Assembly: GCF_029893365.1 (NCBI RefSeq)
Contig: NZ_JARXUZ010000001.1
Coordinates: 2,852,001 to 2,916,000 of the forward strand
Length of the DNA stretch: 64,000 bases
Direction: 5' to 3'
Origin: Cryobacterium sp. CG_9.6
GTDB taxonomy: Bacteria > Actinomycetota > Actinomycetes > Actinomycetales > Microbacteriaceae
The notes beneath the pieces were generated by a model. That model saw only the letters and a list, made by a program, of their open reading frames with translations, did no database searches and had not been told where the DNA came from. Below, one piece after another: positions 23,626 through 33,683 of this stretch. Positions within the stretch are counted from its first letter, which is position 1; each line of letters starts with the position of its first letter. The translations under genes were made by a program, and so were the position numbers.

Positions 23626-24943
23626 CGCTGGTCGAGCAGTGCCCGCCAGCCCCTTCCGCTGGTCGAGCCGTGCCCGCCAGCCCCTTCCTCTGGTCGAGCA
23701 GTGCCCGCCAGGGCGCGTGTCGAGACCCCGCGAGTCGACCTATGGGAGCGACCCGAGATCACCCATGGGTCTCGCTCGATTGTCGAGCTTGCCGAGACAC
23801 AACCAACGGGACGGGGCCCGCACCCGAGATCGCCTCACGGGGTCTCGACAGGCTCGACCAGCGGGATGGGGGCGCACCCGAGGTTGAGGCATGACCACCC
23901 CCTTCCGCTGGTCGAGCAGTGCCCGCCAGGGCGCGTGTCGAGACCCCGCGAGTCGACCTATGGGAGCGACCCGAGATCACCCATGGGGTCTCGCTCGATT
24001 GTCGAGCCTGCCGAGACACAACCAACAAGATGGGCCCGCACCCGAGATCGCCTCACGGGGTCTCGACAGGCTCGACCAGCGGGACGGGGCGCGCACCCGA
24101 AATCGACTCACGAGGTCTCGACAGGCTCGACCAGCGGGATGGGGGCGCACCCGAGATTGGAACACGACCTCCCCTTTCGCTGGTCGAGCAGTGCCCGCCA
24201 GGGCGCGTGTCGAGACCCCGCGAGACAACCCATGGACGCGACCCAGAGATCGCCTCACGGGGTCTCGCTCGATTGTCGAGCCTGCCGAGACACGACCAAC
24301 AAGATGGGCCCGCACCCGAGATCGCCTCACGGGGTCTCGACAGGCTCGACCAGCGGGATGGGCGCGAGCCGAGATTGGAACACGACCTCCCCCAATTTCG
24401 CTGGTCGAGCAGTGCCCGCCAGGGCGCGTGTCGAGACCCCGCGAGACAACCCATGGACGCGACCCAGAGATCGCCTCACGGGGTCTCGCTCGATTGTCGA
24501 GCCTGCCGAGACACGACCAACAAGATGGGCCCGCACCCGAGATCACCTCACGAGGTCTCGACAGGCTCGACCAGCGAGATGGGACGCACCCGAGGTTAGG
24601 GCACGACCATCCCCCTTCCGCTGGTCGAGCAGTGCCCGCCAGGGCGCGTGTCGAGACCCCGCGAGACAACCTATGGGAGCCACCCGAGATCGCCCATGGG
24701 GTCTCGCTCGGTTGTCGAGCCTGCAGAGACACGACCAGCGAGGGGGGCGGACCCGAGATCGACCCACGAGGTCTCGACAGGCTCGACCAGCGGGATGGGG
24801 CGACGACAGATCGGCTCGCGGGGTCTCGACAGGCTCGACCAGCGGGAAGGGGCACGACCAGCGAGTGAGGGGCGCGACCAGCGGGAAGGGGCACGACCAG
24901 CGAGTGAGGGGCGCGACCAGCGGGCGGGAGCGACCAGCGGGAC
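23626..24943. repeat. Tandem intergenic repeat array, ~220-bp units
   Basis: A block starting TGGTCGAGCAGTGCCCGCCA and continuing to GTCGAGACCCCGCGAG recurs at 23691, 23909, 24181, 24402 and 24622 (spacing 218, 272, 221, 220). Between blocks, the inverse form CTCACGGGGTCTCGACAGG and CTCGACCAGCGGGA recurs, so every unit can fold into a long hairpin. The 272-bp unit has an extra inverted element. The 3' end decays into short GCGACCAGCGGG repeats. The array lies between the convergent gamma-CA and folD genes. Long open frames across it are products of the stop-free repeat unit, not genes. Confidence 0.9.
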
Positions 24944-24956
24944 GGGCGCCCGGGGG

Positions 24957-25841
24957 CTACGGGAGCAGGGACTCCTCGGCGGCCTTGACCACGTTGCTGA
25001 GGAGCATGGCACGCGTCATCGGACCCACACCGCGCGGGTTCGGCGACAGGTGCCCGGCCACGTTCGCCACGTCGGGGTGCACGTCTCCGGTGAGACGCCC
25101 CTTGCCGGTGACCTCGTCCTGCACGCGGGTGATTCCCACATCGAGCACGGCTGCGCCGGGCTTGATCCAGTCGGCCTGAATCAGGTGCGGCACGCCCACG
25201 GCGGCCACCACGATGTCTGCGCGGCGAACCTCGCCGGCCAGGTCAACGGTGCGGGAGTGCGTGAGCGTCACGGTGGCGTCAAGTCCCTTGCGGGTGAAGA
25301 GCAGGCCGAGCGGCCGCCCCACTGTGAGACCGCGTCCCACGACAACAACCTTCTTACCCACGATCGGCACGTCATAGCGACGCAGGAGCTCCACGATTCC
25401 GGCCGGGGTGCACGGAAGTGGGGACCGCAGCGTGCCCTCGATGCCGAGCACGAGACGTCCGAGGTTAGTGGGATGCAGCCCGTCGGCATCCTTGGCAGGG
25501 TCGATCAGTTCGAGCATGGCGTTCTCGTTGTGCCCCACGGGCAGCGGCAACTGAATGATGTACCCGGTGACCTCGCGGCTCGCGTTGAGGTCCTTGATCG
25601 CCGCGCGCACATCCGCTGATGTCGCCGAACCGGGCAGGTCGATGCGCAACGACTCGATGCCCACCTCGGCACAGTCGCGATGCTTGCCCGCCACGTACGT
25701 CTCCGAGCCGGGGTCGTTGCCCACCAGCAGGGTGGCGAGCCCCGGAACAACGCCGTGTGAGCGCAGCACGGCGATGCGTTCCACAAGCTCGGACTTAATC
25801 TGCGACGCGGTTTTAACCCCGTCAAGAGTGATGGCGACCAT
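24957..25841 (-). CDS. folD: Bifunctional methylenetetrahydrofolate dehydrogenase/cyclohydrolase
   Basis: This enzyme of about 294 residues interconverts 5,10-methylene- and 10-formyl-THF with NADP+. Typical motifs are [14 protein letters not shown] with the catalytic lysine, [11 protein letters not shown], the active-site [13 protein letters not shown], the nucleotide-binding [19 protein letters not shown], and the C-terminal [29 protein letters not shown] start at MVAITLDG rather than eight codons upstream. It lies 125 bases downstream of glyA on the same strand and probably shares its transcript. Confidence 0.94.
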   Translation of the reverse strand: MVAITLDGVKTASQIKSELVERIAVLRSHGVVPGLATLLVGNDPGSETYVAGKHRDCAEVGIESLRIDLPGSATSADVRAAIKDLNASREVTGYIIQLPLPVGHNENAMLELIDPAKDADGLHPTNLGRLVLGIEGTLRSPLPCTPAGIVELLRRYDVPIVGKKVVVVGRGLTVGRPLGLLFTRKGLDATVTLTHSRTVDLAGEVRRADIVVAAVGVPHLIQADWIKPGAAVLDVGITRVQDEVTGKGRLTGDVHPDVANVAGHLSPNPRGVGPMTRAMLLSNVVKAAEESLLP

Positions 25842-25966
25842 CTTGGTTCCTCTGTTCACGTGCATTTTGTGTCGCTACGGACACGACGAAGATCTTGGCT
25901 TCACCGTGGCAAACGGATGCCGTCAGACCAGGTACACCAAAATCTCCGTCGTTCTCTACAGCGGTC

Positions 25967-27265
25967 TTACTGCTGCAGGCCGGAGTACAGCGGGAACGCC
26001 TCCGTGAGTACGCGAACGCGTGCACGCAGGCTGGCGGTGTCGGCGCCGGGCTTGAGTGCCTCGGCAATGATGTCGGCAACCTCGGTGAACTCCACGTCGT
26101 CAAAGCCACGGGTGGCCAGAGCGGGAGTGCCGATGCGCAGTCCGCTGGTAACCATGGGCGGACGTGGGTCGAACGGAACCGAGTTACGGTTCACGGTGAT
26201 GCCCACCTCGTGCAGCGCGTCTTCGGCCTGCTGGCCGTTGATCTCCGACTTGCGCAGGTCGGCCAGTACGAGGTGCACATCGGTGCCACCGGTGAGCACG
26301 TCGATGCCGTCGGCGCGGGTGTCATCGGCCATCAGGCGAGCCGCGAGGATGCTGGCTCCACGCAAGGTGCGCTCCTGGCGCTCCTTGAACTCGGGCTCGG
26401 CGGCCAGCTTGAACGCGGTGGCCTTTCCGGCGATCACGTGCATGAGCGGTCCGCCCTGTTGGCCGGGGAACACGTTGGAGTTGAGCTTCTTCGCCAGCGC
26501 CATGTCGCGCGACAGGATGAGGCCCGAACGCGGACCGGCAAGGGTCTTGTGGACGGTCGTCGACACCACGTCGGCGAACGGAATGGGTGAGGGGTGCACG
26601 CCAGCGGCAACGAGACCAGCGAAGTGCGCCATGTCGACCCAGAGCAGTGCGCCGACCTCGTCGGCGATGGCGCGGAAGGCGGCAAAGTCAAGGTGGCGGG
26701 GGTACGCAGACCAGCCGGCGATGATCACCTTGGGCTTGTGTACGATGGCGGCGTCGCGCACCGAGTCCATGTCAATGAGGAACGTGTCCTTGTCAACGCC
26801 GTAGGCAACCGGGTTGTACAGCTTGCCCGAGAAGTTGAGCTTCATGCCGTGAGTGAGGTGTCCACCATGCGCGAGTTCGAGTCCGAGGATGGTGTCGCCC
26901 GGCGTGACGATGGCCGAAAGTACGGCGGCGTTCGCGGTGGCACCGGAGTGCGGCTGAACGTTGGCGTAGGCAGCTCCGAAGAGGCTCTTGGCACGATCGA
27001 TCGCCAGCTGCTCCGCAACGTCGACGTACTCGCAGCCGCCGTAGTAGCGGCGTCCCGGGTAACCCTCGGCGTACTTGTTGGTGAGAACAGATCCCTGCGA
27101 CTGCAGAATGGACCGGGGAACGAAGTTCTCGCTCGCGATCATCTCAAGGTAGTCGCGCTGGCGGCCGAGCTCCTGCTCGAGTACGGCAGCAATCTCCGGG
27201 TCAACGACCTCAAGCGGTGCGTTGAAAGTGGACGTCATCACGGCGGAAGAAGCGGAATCAGGCAC
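25967..27265 (-). CDS. glyA: Serine hydroxymethyltransferase
   Basis: This 432-residue PLP enzyme converts serine and THF to glycine and methylene-THF, feeding FolD. Clear landmarks are MIASENFVP, the [10 protein letters not shown] loop, QPHSGATAN, and the PLP-lysine segment [14 protein letters not shown]. The GTG start at 27265 has AAGGAG six bases upstream and beats the internal ATG nine codons later. A ZTP riboswitch occupies the leader, so expression should rise when ZTP/AICAR accumulates under folate shortage. Confidence 0.96.
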   Translation of the reverse strand: MPDSASSAVMTSTFNAPLEVVDPEIAAVLEQELGRQRDYLEMIASENFVPRSILQSQGSVLTNKYAEGYPGRRYYGGCEYVDVAEQLAIDRAKSLFGAAYANVQPHSGATANAAVLSAIVTPGDTILGLELAHGGHLTHGMKLNFSGKLYNPVAYGVDKDTFLIDMDSVRDAAIVHKPKVIIAGWSAYPRHLDFAAFRAIADEVGALLWVDMAHFAGLVAAGVHPSPIPFADVVSTTVHKTLAGPRSGLILSRDMALAKKLNSNVFPGQQGGPLMHVIAGKATAFKLAAEPEFKERQERTLRGASILAARLMADDTRADGIDVLTGGTDVHLVLADLRKSEINGQQAEDALHEVGITVNRNSVPFDPRPPMVTSGLRIGTPALATRGFDDVEFTEVADIIAEALKPGADTASLRARVRVLTEAFPLYSGLQQ

Positions 27266-27292
27266 GGAGTTCTCCTTAATCAGTGGATGGGT

Positions 27293-27370
27293 GGCCCAGG
27301 CGTGCGGCCACTAACCGTGTCAGTCGCTCCCCGATGGTGACCCATCTTCGTGCTACGCCAGTTGCGACAA
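27293..27370 (-). ncRNA. ZTP (pfl) riboswitch upstream of glyA
   Basis: Read on the minus strand, the leader contains GTCGCAACTGGCG, a GATGG/CCATC hairpin, GGGGAGCGAC pairing back to GTCGC, a linker, and the conserved 3' element CGCCTGGGCC. These match the pfl/ZTP aptamer (ACUGGCG, GGGAGCGAC and CGCCUGGGC core elements) in order and spacing. It ends about 28 bases before the glyA start, so control of translation initiation is plausible. ZTP riboswitches commonly precede glyA, folD and purH. Confidence 0.85.
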
Positions 27371-27412
27371 GGTGAGCATATCAGCACCGGGCGGGAATCG
27401 GATGGGTGTCAC

Positions 27413-27796
27413 TCAGACTGGTGGCGTGTGGGGCCCGGCGCTTCGCTCGGGGGTGTCCCGGGTACCCCGGTAGGCCAGCTCGTCCACAATAAGCAGATCG
27501 GGATGAAGGTGCGCGGTGCCATAGGCCGCTCGGGCCACGAGGTGGGCAGCCATGGGCGCCGTCAACGCCTGGAAGGCAACAATGGCCACGATCAGCGTGA
27601 CCGTACCCACCGTGAAGTTGTTGACGGCGACATCGGCTGTGATCGCCATGAGACCAAAGATCTGCGGCTTCGTCGCTGCGTGAATGCGACTGAACACGTC
27701 GGGGAAGCGCAGGAGTCCAACCCCGGCCGCGAAGCACATCAGCGCGCCGGCGAGCACCAGAACAGCCGTGAGAACGTCGTGCAGCGTGTCGCTCAT
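27413..27796 (-). CDS. mrpG: Mrp/Mnh antiporter subunit G
   Basis: This 127-residue subunit of the Mrp-type Na+/H+ antiporter has three predicted TM helices (VLTAVLVLAGALMCFAAGV, IFGLMAITADVAVNNF, VTLIVAIVAFQALTAPMAAHL) and the G-family GLLRFPDVFSRIHAATKPQ motif. It is the last gene of the operon and overlaps mrpF by four bases. The hydrophilic C-terminal tail is slightly longer than usual. Confidence 0.9.
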   Translation of the reverse strand: MSDTLHDVLTAVLVLAGALMCFAAGVGLLRFPDVFSRIHAATKPQIFGLMAITADVAVNNFTVGTVTLIVAIVAFQALTAPMAAHLVARAAYGTAHLHPDLLIVDELAYRGTRDTPERSAGPHTPPV

Positions 27797-28059
27797 GCGC
27801 TGTCCCTCGCTGGGAGAAACCGGGCCACGCTGAGGGAGCCGAGGACAGCAAAGAGTGCCAGCACGAGGAGAACCGGCAGGTTGTCGGTGTGTCTATTGAG
27901 TGCCATCTCGGCTCCGAGCGCACAGATAACCGTAGCCACGAGCACGTCGGAGGCGATCACGCGGTCAAGAACCGACGGGCCGCGCACGATGCGATACACC
28001 GAGAACAGACCGCTGAGCGCAAACAATATTCCGGCGATGATCGCCACAATTGCCATCAT
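27793..28059 (-). CDS. mrpF: Mrp/Mnh antiporter subunit F
   Basis: This 88-residue, three-helix membrane subunit carries the F-family core YRIVRGPSVLDRVIASDVL after the first helix. It overlaps mrpE upstream and mrpG downstream by four bases each, so the products are made in stoichiometric amounts. Confidence 0.9.
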   Translation of the reverse strand: MMAIVAIIAGILFALSGLFSVYRIVRGPSVLDRVIASDVLVATVICALGAEMALNRHTDNLPVLLVLALFAVLGSLSVARFLPARDSA

Positions 28060-28649
28060 GAGGCGGGTCCTTTCGGTGTGGTGGAGGCATCCGCTGTGGG
28101 CGGCACAATACCGCGCAACCGCTCCACGTCTTGCCGCGACCCCACCGCGCGAATGATGCGCCGTTCGGTGTCGAGCACGCTCCGCCGGAACCGTTCCAGG
28201 TCACCGGCGCTGCGGATGTTGAGCACGTGGAGGTAGAGGGTGGAGTGCTCCCGGTCAATCTCCACCACGATTGACCCCGGCACAATCGAGGTGGCCACCG
28301 CAGTCCAGGTGAGGATGAGGTCGCTCCGGGTGCGCAGGTGCACGGCCACAATGGCGTTACTCGTGACGAGTCGTGGCGAGAGCGCCAGCGCGGCCACGCT
28401 CACGGATGCCCGCACAATGTCCACGATCAACCGCACGAAGAACGACAGGATGAACCAGACATTGGCCCGGTCGCTCAGCTGCACCGGAACGAGATAGAAC
28501 GCAACGCTCACCAGAATGGCGAAGCCGATGCCGGTGACGAAGTTGAGCCACGAGGCGGATCCCCACAGCAGCATCCACAGCACGGCCAGCCCGCCGATGG
28601 GCGGCAGCTGGTTGGCGACGCTGACCAGGCGCTCTTTACCGGTTGTCAT
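28056..28649 (-). CDS. mrpE: Mrp/Mnh antiporter subunit E
   Basis: This 197-residue subunit has N-terminal helices (IGGLAVLWMLLWGSASWLNFVTG, LVSVAFYLVPV), the E-family region FFVRLIVDIVRASVSVAALAL, then a soluble domain with VAVHLRTRSDLILTWTAVATSIVPGSIVVEID. The C-terminal extension past residue ~165 is somewhat longer than in Bacillus MrpE. Four-base overlaps on both sides place it inside the operon. Confidence 0.9.
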   Translation of the reverse strand: MTTGKERLVSVANQLPPIGGLAVLWMLLWGSASWLNFVTGIGFAILVSVAFYLVPVQLSDRANVWFILSFFVRLIVDIVRASVSVAALALSPRLVTSNAIVAVHLRTRSDLILTWTAVATSIVPGSIVVEIDREHSTLYLHVLNIRSAGDLERFRRSVLDTERRIIRAVGSRQDVERLRGIVPPTADASTTPKGPAS

Positions 28650-30205
28650 GGTGTGCCGTTCGGAAAGACGGCGTCAATGTAGGTGGACGGGTCGGTGATG
28701 TTCGCGGCCGCGCGAATACTCAGGTCGAAGATCGGTCCGGCGAAGACGGTGAGGCTGAGGGTGAGCAGAAGCATGGTCGTGGTCGTGCCGACCATGAGGG
28801 GTGACACGGTTTTTTTGAGCACGATCCCCTCGTCTTCCGGGTCTTCCTGAAGGGCTGCCAGGGTGGCCGAATCGTAGTTGCGCACGTCTTTCTTGGGTCG
28901 CCAAAAAGCCATGTTCCAGGTTCGCGTAAGGGCGTAGAGGGTGAGTAGCGACGTGGCCGCACCGGCGGCGATGAGCACCCAGATGAGCGGATCACCCTCA
29001 CGGGCGCCAGCCTGGAATAGTGCCACCTTGCCGAGGAACCCGGAGAAGGGCGGGATTCCCCCCAGGTTCAGCGCACCCAGGAAAAACAGGATGGCCACGA
29101 ACGGTGAGGCCTTCAACAGCCCGCCGAGCCGAGAAAGCGAGGTGGTGCCACCGACCCGCTCAATCAGGCCGGCACAGAGAAACAGCGTGGTCTGCACGGT
29201 GATGTGATGCACCACGTAGAAGATGGTCGCGGCGATGGCCAGCGGCGTGCCGATCGCAATACCGAAGAGCATGTACCCAATATGGCTCACCAGCGTGAAC
29301 GAGAGTAGACGCTTGATGTCGGCCTGGGCGAGCGCGCCCAGAATTCCCACCAGCATGGTGAGCCCAGCCACCACCATGAGGGGTACTGAGAATTGGTGAT
29401 CAGGAAAGAGCAGCGTCTGGGTGCGCAGAATGGCGTAGACACCCACCTTGGTGAGCAGCCCGGCGAAGACCGCCGTGACGGGAGCCGGGGCCGTGGGGTA
29501 CGAGTCGGGAAGCCAGAACGAGAGCGGAAAAACGGCTGCCTTCACGCTGAATGCCAGTAACAGCAGCAGACCCAGGATGAGCTGCACATCCCCCGGCAGG
29601 TTGGGCAGCCTCTCGGCGACGAGCGCGAGTGTCACCGTGCCGGTGGCACCGTAAATCAGAGCGATCGCGCTCAGGAACAGCAGCGACGACATGAGGCTCA
29701 CCACAATGTAGGTGATACCCACGCGGATGCGCGCTCCCGTGCCCCCGAGGGTCAGCAAGACGTAACTTGCCGAGAGCAACATCTCGAATCCCACATACAT
29801 GTTGAACAGGTCGCCGGCAATAAACGCGTTGAAGAGGCCGGCCGACAACACGAGGTAGGTGGGGTGGAAGATGGAAACGGGAGCCTCCGCGTTTCCGTCG
29901 AGCAGTCCCTGCCCCACGGCGAAGAGCAGCACGCCGAGCAGCATGAGGGCCGAGACGATCAGCATGATGGCGCTCAGCCGGTCGACCACCAGAACGATGC
30001 CCCAGGGTGCCTGCCAGTCGCCCACATGCACCACGGCCGGGCCGACGCTGTCGACCTGCACAAGGAGAACGGCGCTGATCACGGCGACCGCGGTGAGCGA
30101 GACGACGCTCACCAGAATCTGCGGGCGGCGCCGCTTGCCAAGAACAAGAGCAAGAGCAGCCCCGAGCAGCGGCAACGTGACGATCAGCGGTACGAGCACG
30201 TTCAT
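28646..30205 (-). CDS. mrpD: Mrp/Mnh antiporter subunit D (NuoN/M-like)
   Basis: This 519-residue, ~14-helix proton-translocating subunit is homologous to complex I antiporter-like subunits. A conserved stretch IFHPTYLVLSAGLFNAFIAGDLFNMYVGFE near residue 110 carries the key TM5 glutamate, and lysine-bearing helices lie in AFSVKAAVFPLSFWLPDSYP and GLLTKVGVYAI. It works with MrpA as the ion-translocating core in the membrane. Confidence 0.93.
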   Translation of the reverse strand: MNVLVPLIVTLPLLGAALALVLGKRRRPQILVSVVSLTAVAVISAVLLVQVDSVGPAVVHVGDWQAPWGIVLVVDRLSAIMLIVSALMLLGVLLFAVGQGLLDGNAEAPVSIFHPTYLVLSAGLFNAFIAGDLFNMYVGFEMLLSASYVLLTLGGTGARIRVGITYIVVSLMSSLLFLSAIALIYGATGTVTLALVAERLPNLPGDVQLILGLLLLLAFSVKAAVFPLSFWLPDSYPTAPAPVTAVFAGLLTKVGVYAILRTQTLLFPDHQFSVPLMVVAGLTMLVGILGALAQADIKRLLSFTLVSHIGYMLFGIAIGTPLAIAATIFYVVHHITVQTTLFLCAGLIERVGGTTSLSRLGGLLKASPFVAILFFLGALNLGGIPPFSGFLGKVALFQAGAREGDPLIWVLIAAGAATSLLTLYALTRTWNMAFWRPKKDVRNYDSATLAALQEDPEDEGIVLKKTVSPLMVGTTTTMLLLTLSLTVFAGPIFDLSIRAAANITDPSTYIDAVFPNGTP

Positions 30206-30705
30206 CGGACGTCCCCCTGGGAATCGGATGCCTCGGCGGAGGAGACGCGCGCGCCGGAGTCATCGGTACCGCGTTCGAGTTCGTCGAGCGAGTCCTGCAC
30301 GGCATCCTCGTCCTCGGAAGCCGACAGAAGAGCCGCCTCGCGCTCATCAGCGGTTCCGTCGCCGTGCTCGTCGCCCACATTGTCACCCTCGTCGCCGAGA
30401 CGAGCCAGCCACCACGATCGGTAGATGAGGGCGAGGAGCAAGGCGGTGATCCCAAAGTTGATGACGATGGCCGTGAGCATGAGCACCTGCGGAACCGGGT
30501 CGACCATCGACTCGTCGGCGCTCGTTCCGGTGACAATCGGCGAGCTGCCCGGCCGGCCACTCATGATGAAAATGAGCAGGTTGGTGGCGTTACCCACCAG
30601 CAGAAATCCGATCAGCACCCGGGTGAGGCTGCGCTCGAGCATCACGTACACGCCGCAGGCGTACATCACGGCCATCAGCACCACGAGGGTGAGGGACGCG
30701 CTCAC
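30202..30705 (-). CDS. mrpC: Mrp/Mnh antiporter subunit C (NuoK-like) with acidic tail
   Basis: The first ~115 residues are the three-helix NuoK-like core (ALTLVVLMAVMYACGVYVML-type start, RVLIGFLLVGNATNLLIFIM, PQVLMLTAIVINFGITALLLALI). After LGDEGDNVGDEHGDG comes a ~50-residue Asp/Glu/Ser-rich cytoplasmic tail that makes it longer (167 residues) than the usual ~110-130. The tail may be regulatory or simply disordered. It overlaps both neighbours by four bases. Confidence 0.9.
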   Translation of the reverse strand: MSASLTLVVLMAVMYACGVYVMLERSLTRVLIGFLLVGNATNLLIFIMSGRPGSSPIVTGTSADESMVDPVPQVLMLTAIVINFGITALLLALIYRSWWLARLGDEGDNVGDEHGDGTADEREAALLSASEDEDAVQDSLDELERGTDDSGARVSSAEASDSQGDVR

Positions 30706-33683
30706 GGTCGGCCTCCCTCGGTGGACGCGGGGGCGGCATCCGCTGGCAACAACGTGTCAACGAGAATCGAGCCGGCAATGGCTGACTCTGGCTGCGACCC
30801 ACGCTCATCGGCCTCGCTTTGCCGGTCGATCTCGCTGCCGAGACTGCGCAGAATGTCGTAGACGAGCCCAATCACCACGAGGTACACCCCAATGTCGAAG
30901 AGTGTGGATGTTCCAAACGACAGGGAGCCCAGCACCGGCACCTCGGCGGTGACGTAGGCCGATTCAAGCGGAATGCCACCGAAGAAGAGCGAGACGATGC
31001 TCATACCCACGGCGAGGATGATGCCCAGACCCAGGATCTTGCCCGGGTCGATCGGGGCGGCTTCACCCAGTTCGTAGCGCCCACCCGCGAGGTAGCGCAT
31101 CACGAGCGCGAGGCCCGCAATGAGGCCCCCGGCGAATCCGCCGCCGGGCTCGTTGTGGCCGGCGAAGAGCAGGTAAAGGGAGACGATGATCGCGGGATGG
31201 AAGAGCAGCCGCACGAGAACCTCAATGAGGATGGAGCGGTGCTGCGCGGGAATCTTGCGCCCGGCGAGCAGGAAGGCTTGACGGGTGACAGCGTGGCCCT
31301 CGCTGGAGACCGCCGGGTCCGCGATGACGCGGCGACGATTGCGGCCAAGGCGCAGCTGGCGGGAATCCTTGACGCGAGGCACGACGGCGTTCCGCCCGGA
31401 GACGAAGAGCAGGCTCGCCACACCGGTGGCAACCACAATGAGCACGGCAAGTTCGCCCATGGTGTCCCAGGCGCGGATGTCCACGAGCATCACGTTCACG
31501 ATGTTCTTGCCGTGGCCTTCCACAACGGCAAGGCGCGGCAACTCGGTGGCGATGCTCGGGTCCTGACGTGCGCCGAGGGCGATCACCCCGATGGTGCCCA
31601 TGACGATACCCACGAGGCCACCGATGAGGGCGCGGCGTTTGCGGTTTTTCGATCGATTGTGCTGACCGATCGTGGTGGGAAGTCGGCGCAGCACGAGCAC
31701 GAAGACCACGAGCGTGATCGTTTCCACCAGGGCCTGGGTGAGCGCAAGGTCCGGGGCGCCGTGGAAGGCGAACAGGGTCACGAGACCAAAGCCGGTGACA
31801 CCCGCCAACAGCACCGCCGTTATCCGCTGCCCCACGCGTGCAGCCATCACGGCGGCAATCCCCATGATGAGCGCGATGAAAACCTGCCCCGGGTAGTCCC
31901 AGAGCACAATGTTTTCGGGCCAACTGCGGTTGATGGCGGCGGCGAAACCGAGGGCCAGCACGAAAACGGTGAGAATGGTGCCGAGGTATTGCGGCAGGCC
32001 GCCACGCTGCCCGAAGTGGGTGAGGCGGGCTGCGATGCGGTCGACGGCACGCACGGTAAGTCCGTAACCGAGACCGGCGTCGATCCATGGCGGCACGGTG
32101 GCCTGCAGCTTGGCCACCCGCCGGCGCCAGCGAAAGAGCAGCGCTCCCAGGATGATCACGAAAGCGCTGAGGAACAGAGCGGGCTCGAACCCGTGCCACA
32201 GAGCGAGGTAGTACGGGTCTCTCGCTGTGCCATCGCCCGGAACGGTGTCGGCATACGGTGCGAGCAGCGGATCGAGCGCCGAGGCGAAGAGTCCGAACGC
32301 CACGGTGCCCACGGTGAGAACCGCCGGCGCCAGCAGCGTGTCCCACGGGCTCGCCTTCAGCGTGGTGGTGGGCACGGCCGGGCGGGTGGCGAACGCACCC
32401 CAGAAGAAGCGGATGCTGTAGGCCACCGTGAGCACGGACCCGATTGCCGTTCCCACCAGGGCGATCCAGCCCCAGGGGTTGCCGCTCGCCCCCGCGTCGA
32501 TGAGCGAGGTGAACACCGCTTCCTTCGCCACGAAGCCGAAGAGCGGGGGGATACCGGCCATGGACGCCACCGCAATGAGCGCAATCACGGCGAGCGCGGG
32601 ACTCTGCCGGCCCACGCCGGAGAGCCCGCGCCAGTCTCGGGTGCCGGCCCGATGGTCGATGACACCGACCACAAGAAACAGCGTCGCCTTGTAGAGCGCG
32701 TGGGCCAGCAGCAGTGCGGCACCGGCGAGCGCCGTGTCGCGGGTGTTGAAGCCCACCGCGATCATCAGAAATCCGAGCTGACTCACCGTGCCGTAGGCGA
32801 GCAGCAGCTTGAGGTCGTACTGGCGCAGCGAGCGCCAGGCACCCACGAGCATGGTCCACACGCCCAGAGTCACGAGCACGGGCAGCCAGCCCTCGCTGTC
32901 GGCGTAGCCGGGAGCGAGTCGGGCGACAATGTAGATTCCGGCCTTCACCATGGCGGCAGCGTGCAGGTACGCGCTCACCGGGGTGGGCGCCGCCATGGCC
33001 GCGGGGAGCCAGAAGTGGAAGGGCACCAGGGCGGACTTGGACAGCGCCCCCACCAGAATCAGGAGCACACCCCAGGTGCCGAGCGGCCCGGTGACCGGGT
33101 CGGCAACGATGACCGCGAGCGAGGTGGTTCCGGCACCCACCGAGATCATGATGACACCCACGAGCATCACGAGCCCGCCGAATGTGGTCACAAGGAGCGC
33201 CTGCAGCGCTGCACCACGACTCTCGCGCTTGCTCGTGTAGTGGCCGATCAGCAGGTAGGAGAGCACACTCGTGATCTCCCAGAACATGAACATCACAATG
33301 AGGTCGTCGGCCGTGACGAGCCCATACATGGTGCCCGCGAACGCAAGGAGCAGGGCGGCGAAGCGGCCGAGGCCCGGCTCCTCCGGGGTGAAGTACCGCG
33401 CGCAGTAGATGAGCACGAGGGCACCGATGCCCGTGACGACCAGGGCGAGGAGCCACGCCAGAGTGTCCACGCGAAAGGAGAGGCTGATGCCGAGGGCGGG
33501 AATCCAGGGGATGTTTTGGGTGACGGCGCCACCGGCGGTGACCGTGGCCGTCTGCGTGAGCGTGTACGCGAAGGCACCGGCCGGCAGCAGCGCGATCAGG
33601 TAGAACACTCGGGTACCGAGACGGCGAGTGAGCCAGGGAGTCAGCACTGACAGAACACTGAATGCGAGCAGGAAAGTCGCCAC
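30702..33683 (-). CDS. mrpA: Mrp/Mnh antiporter subunit A with fused B domain
   Basis: This 993-residue protein combines the NuoL-like antiporter core (residues ~1-650, with MFMFWEITSVLSYLLIGHY and SALVPFHFWLPAAMAAPTPVSAYLHAAAMVKAG), the MbhD/E-like region, and a C-terminal MnhB domain (LFHPAIIVSLYLLFAGHNEPGGGFAGGLIAG). The A+B fusion is usual in actinobacteria and explains the absence of a separate mrpB. A GTG start follows GGAGG. First gene of the operon A-C-D-E-F-G; the complex exports Na+ for protons and supports pH and salt tolerance. Confidence 0.95.
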   Translation of the reverse strand: MATFLLAFSVLSVLTPWLTRRLGTRVFYLIALLPAGAFAYTLTQTATVTAGGAVTQNIPWIPALGISLSFRVDTLAWLLALVVTGIGALVLIYCARYFTPEEPGLGRFAALLLAFAGTMYGLVTADDLIVMFMFWEITSVLSYLLIGHYTSKRESRGAALQALLVTTFGGLVMLVGVIMISVGAGTTSLAVIVADPVTGPLGTWGVLLILVGALSKSALVPFHFWLPAAMAAPTPVSAYLHAAAMVKAGIYIVARLAPGYADSEGWLPVLVTLGVWTMLVGAWRSLRQYDLKLLLAYGTVSQLGFLMIAVGFNTRDTALAGAALLLAHALYKATLFLVVGVIDHRAGTRDWRGLSGVGRQSPALAVIALIAVASMAGIPPLFGFVAKEAVFTSLIDAGASGNPWGWIALVGTAIGSVLTVAYSIRFFWGAFATRPAVPTTTLKASPWDTLLAPAVLTVGTVAFGLFASALDPLLAPYADTVPGDGTARDPYYLALWHGFEPALFLSAFVIILGALLFRWRRRVAKLQATVPPWIDAGLGYGLTVRAVDRIAARLTHFGQRGGLPQYLGTILTVFVLALGFAAAINRSWPENIVLWDYPGQVFIALIMGIAAVMAARVGQRITAVLLAGVTGFGLVTLFAFHGAPDLALTQALVETITLVVFVLVLRRLPTTIGQHNRSKNRKRRALIGGLVGIVMGTIGVIALGARQDPSIATELPRLAVVEGHGKNIVNVMLVDIRAWDTMGELAVLIVVATGVASLLFVSGRNAVVPRVKDSRQLRLGRNRRRVIADPAVSSEGHAVTRQAFLLAGRKIPAQHRSILIEVLVRLLFHPAIIVSLYLLFAGHNEPGGGFAGGLIAGLALVMRYLAGGRYELGEAAPIDPGKILGLGIILAVGMSIVSLFFGGIPLESAYVTAEVPVLGSLSFGTSTLFDIGVYLVVIGLVYDILRSLGSEIDRQSEADERGSQPESAIAGSILVDTLLPADAAPASTEGGRP

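Noticed and set aside
23626..24943. CRISPR-like array
   Set aside because: Units are ~220 bp and homologous along their whole length, with no unique spacers and no cas genes nearby.
23701..25179. Long open frames (up to ~490 residues) across the 24-kb repeat array on both strands
   Set aside because: They consist of the repeat unit translated in several frames (recurring SIVEPAETRPT or SRWSSLSRPR strings), lack ribosome sites and end inside folD; the repeat unit simply lacks stop codons.
30819..33650. 943-residue rightward frame opposite mrpA
   Set aside because: It is the antisense shadow of a clear antiporter gene, with His/Glu/Gly-rich composition typical of high-GC antisense frames.
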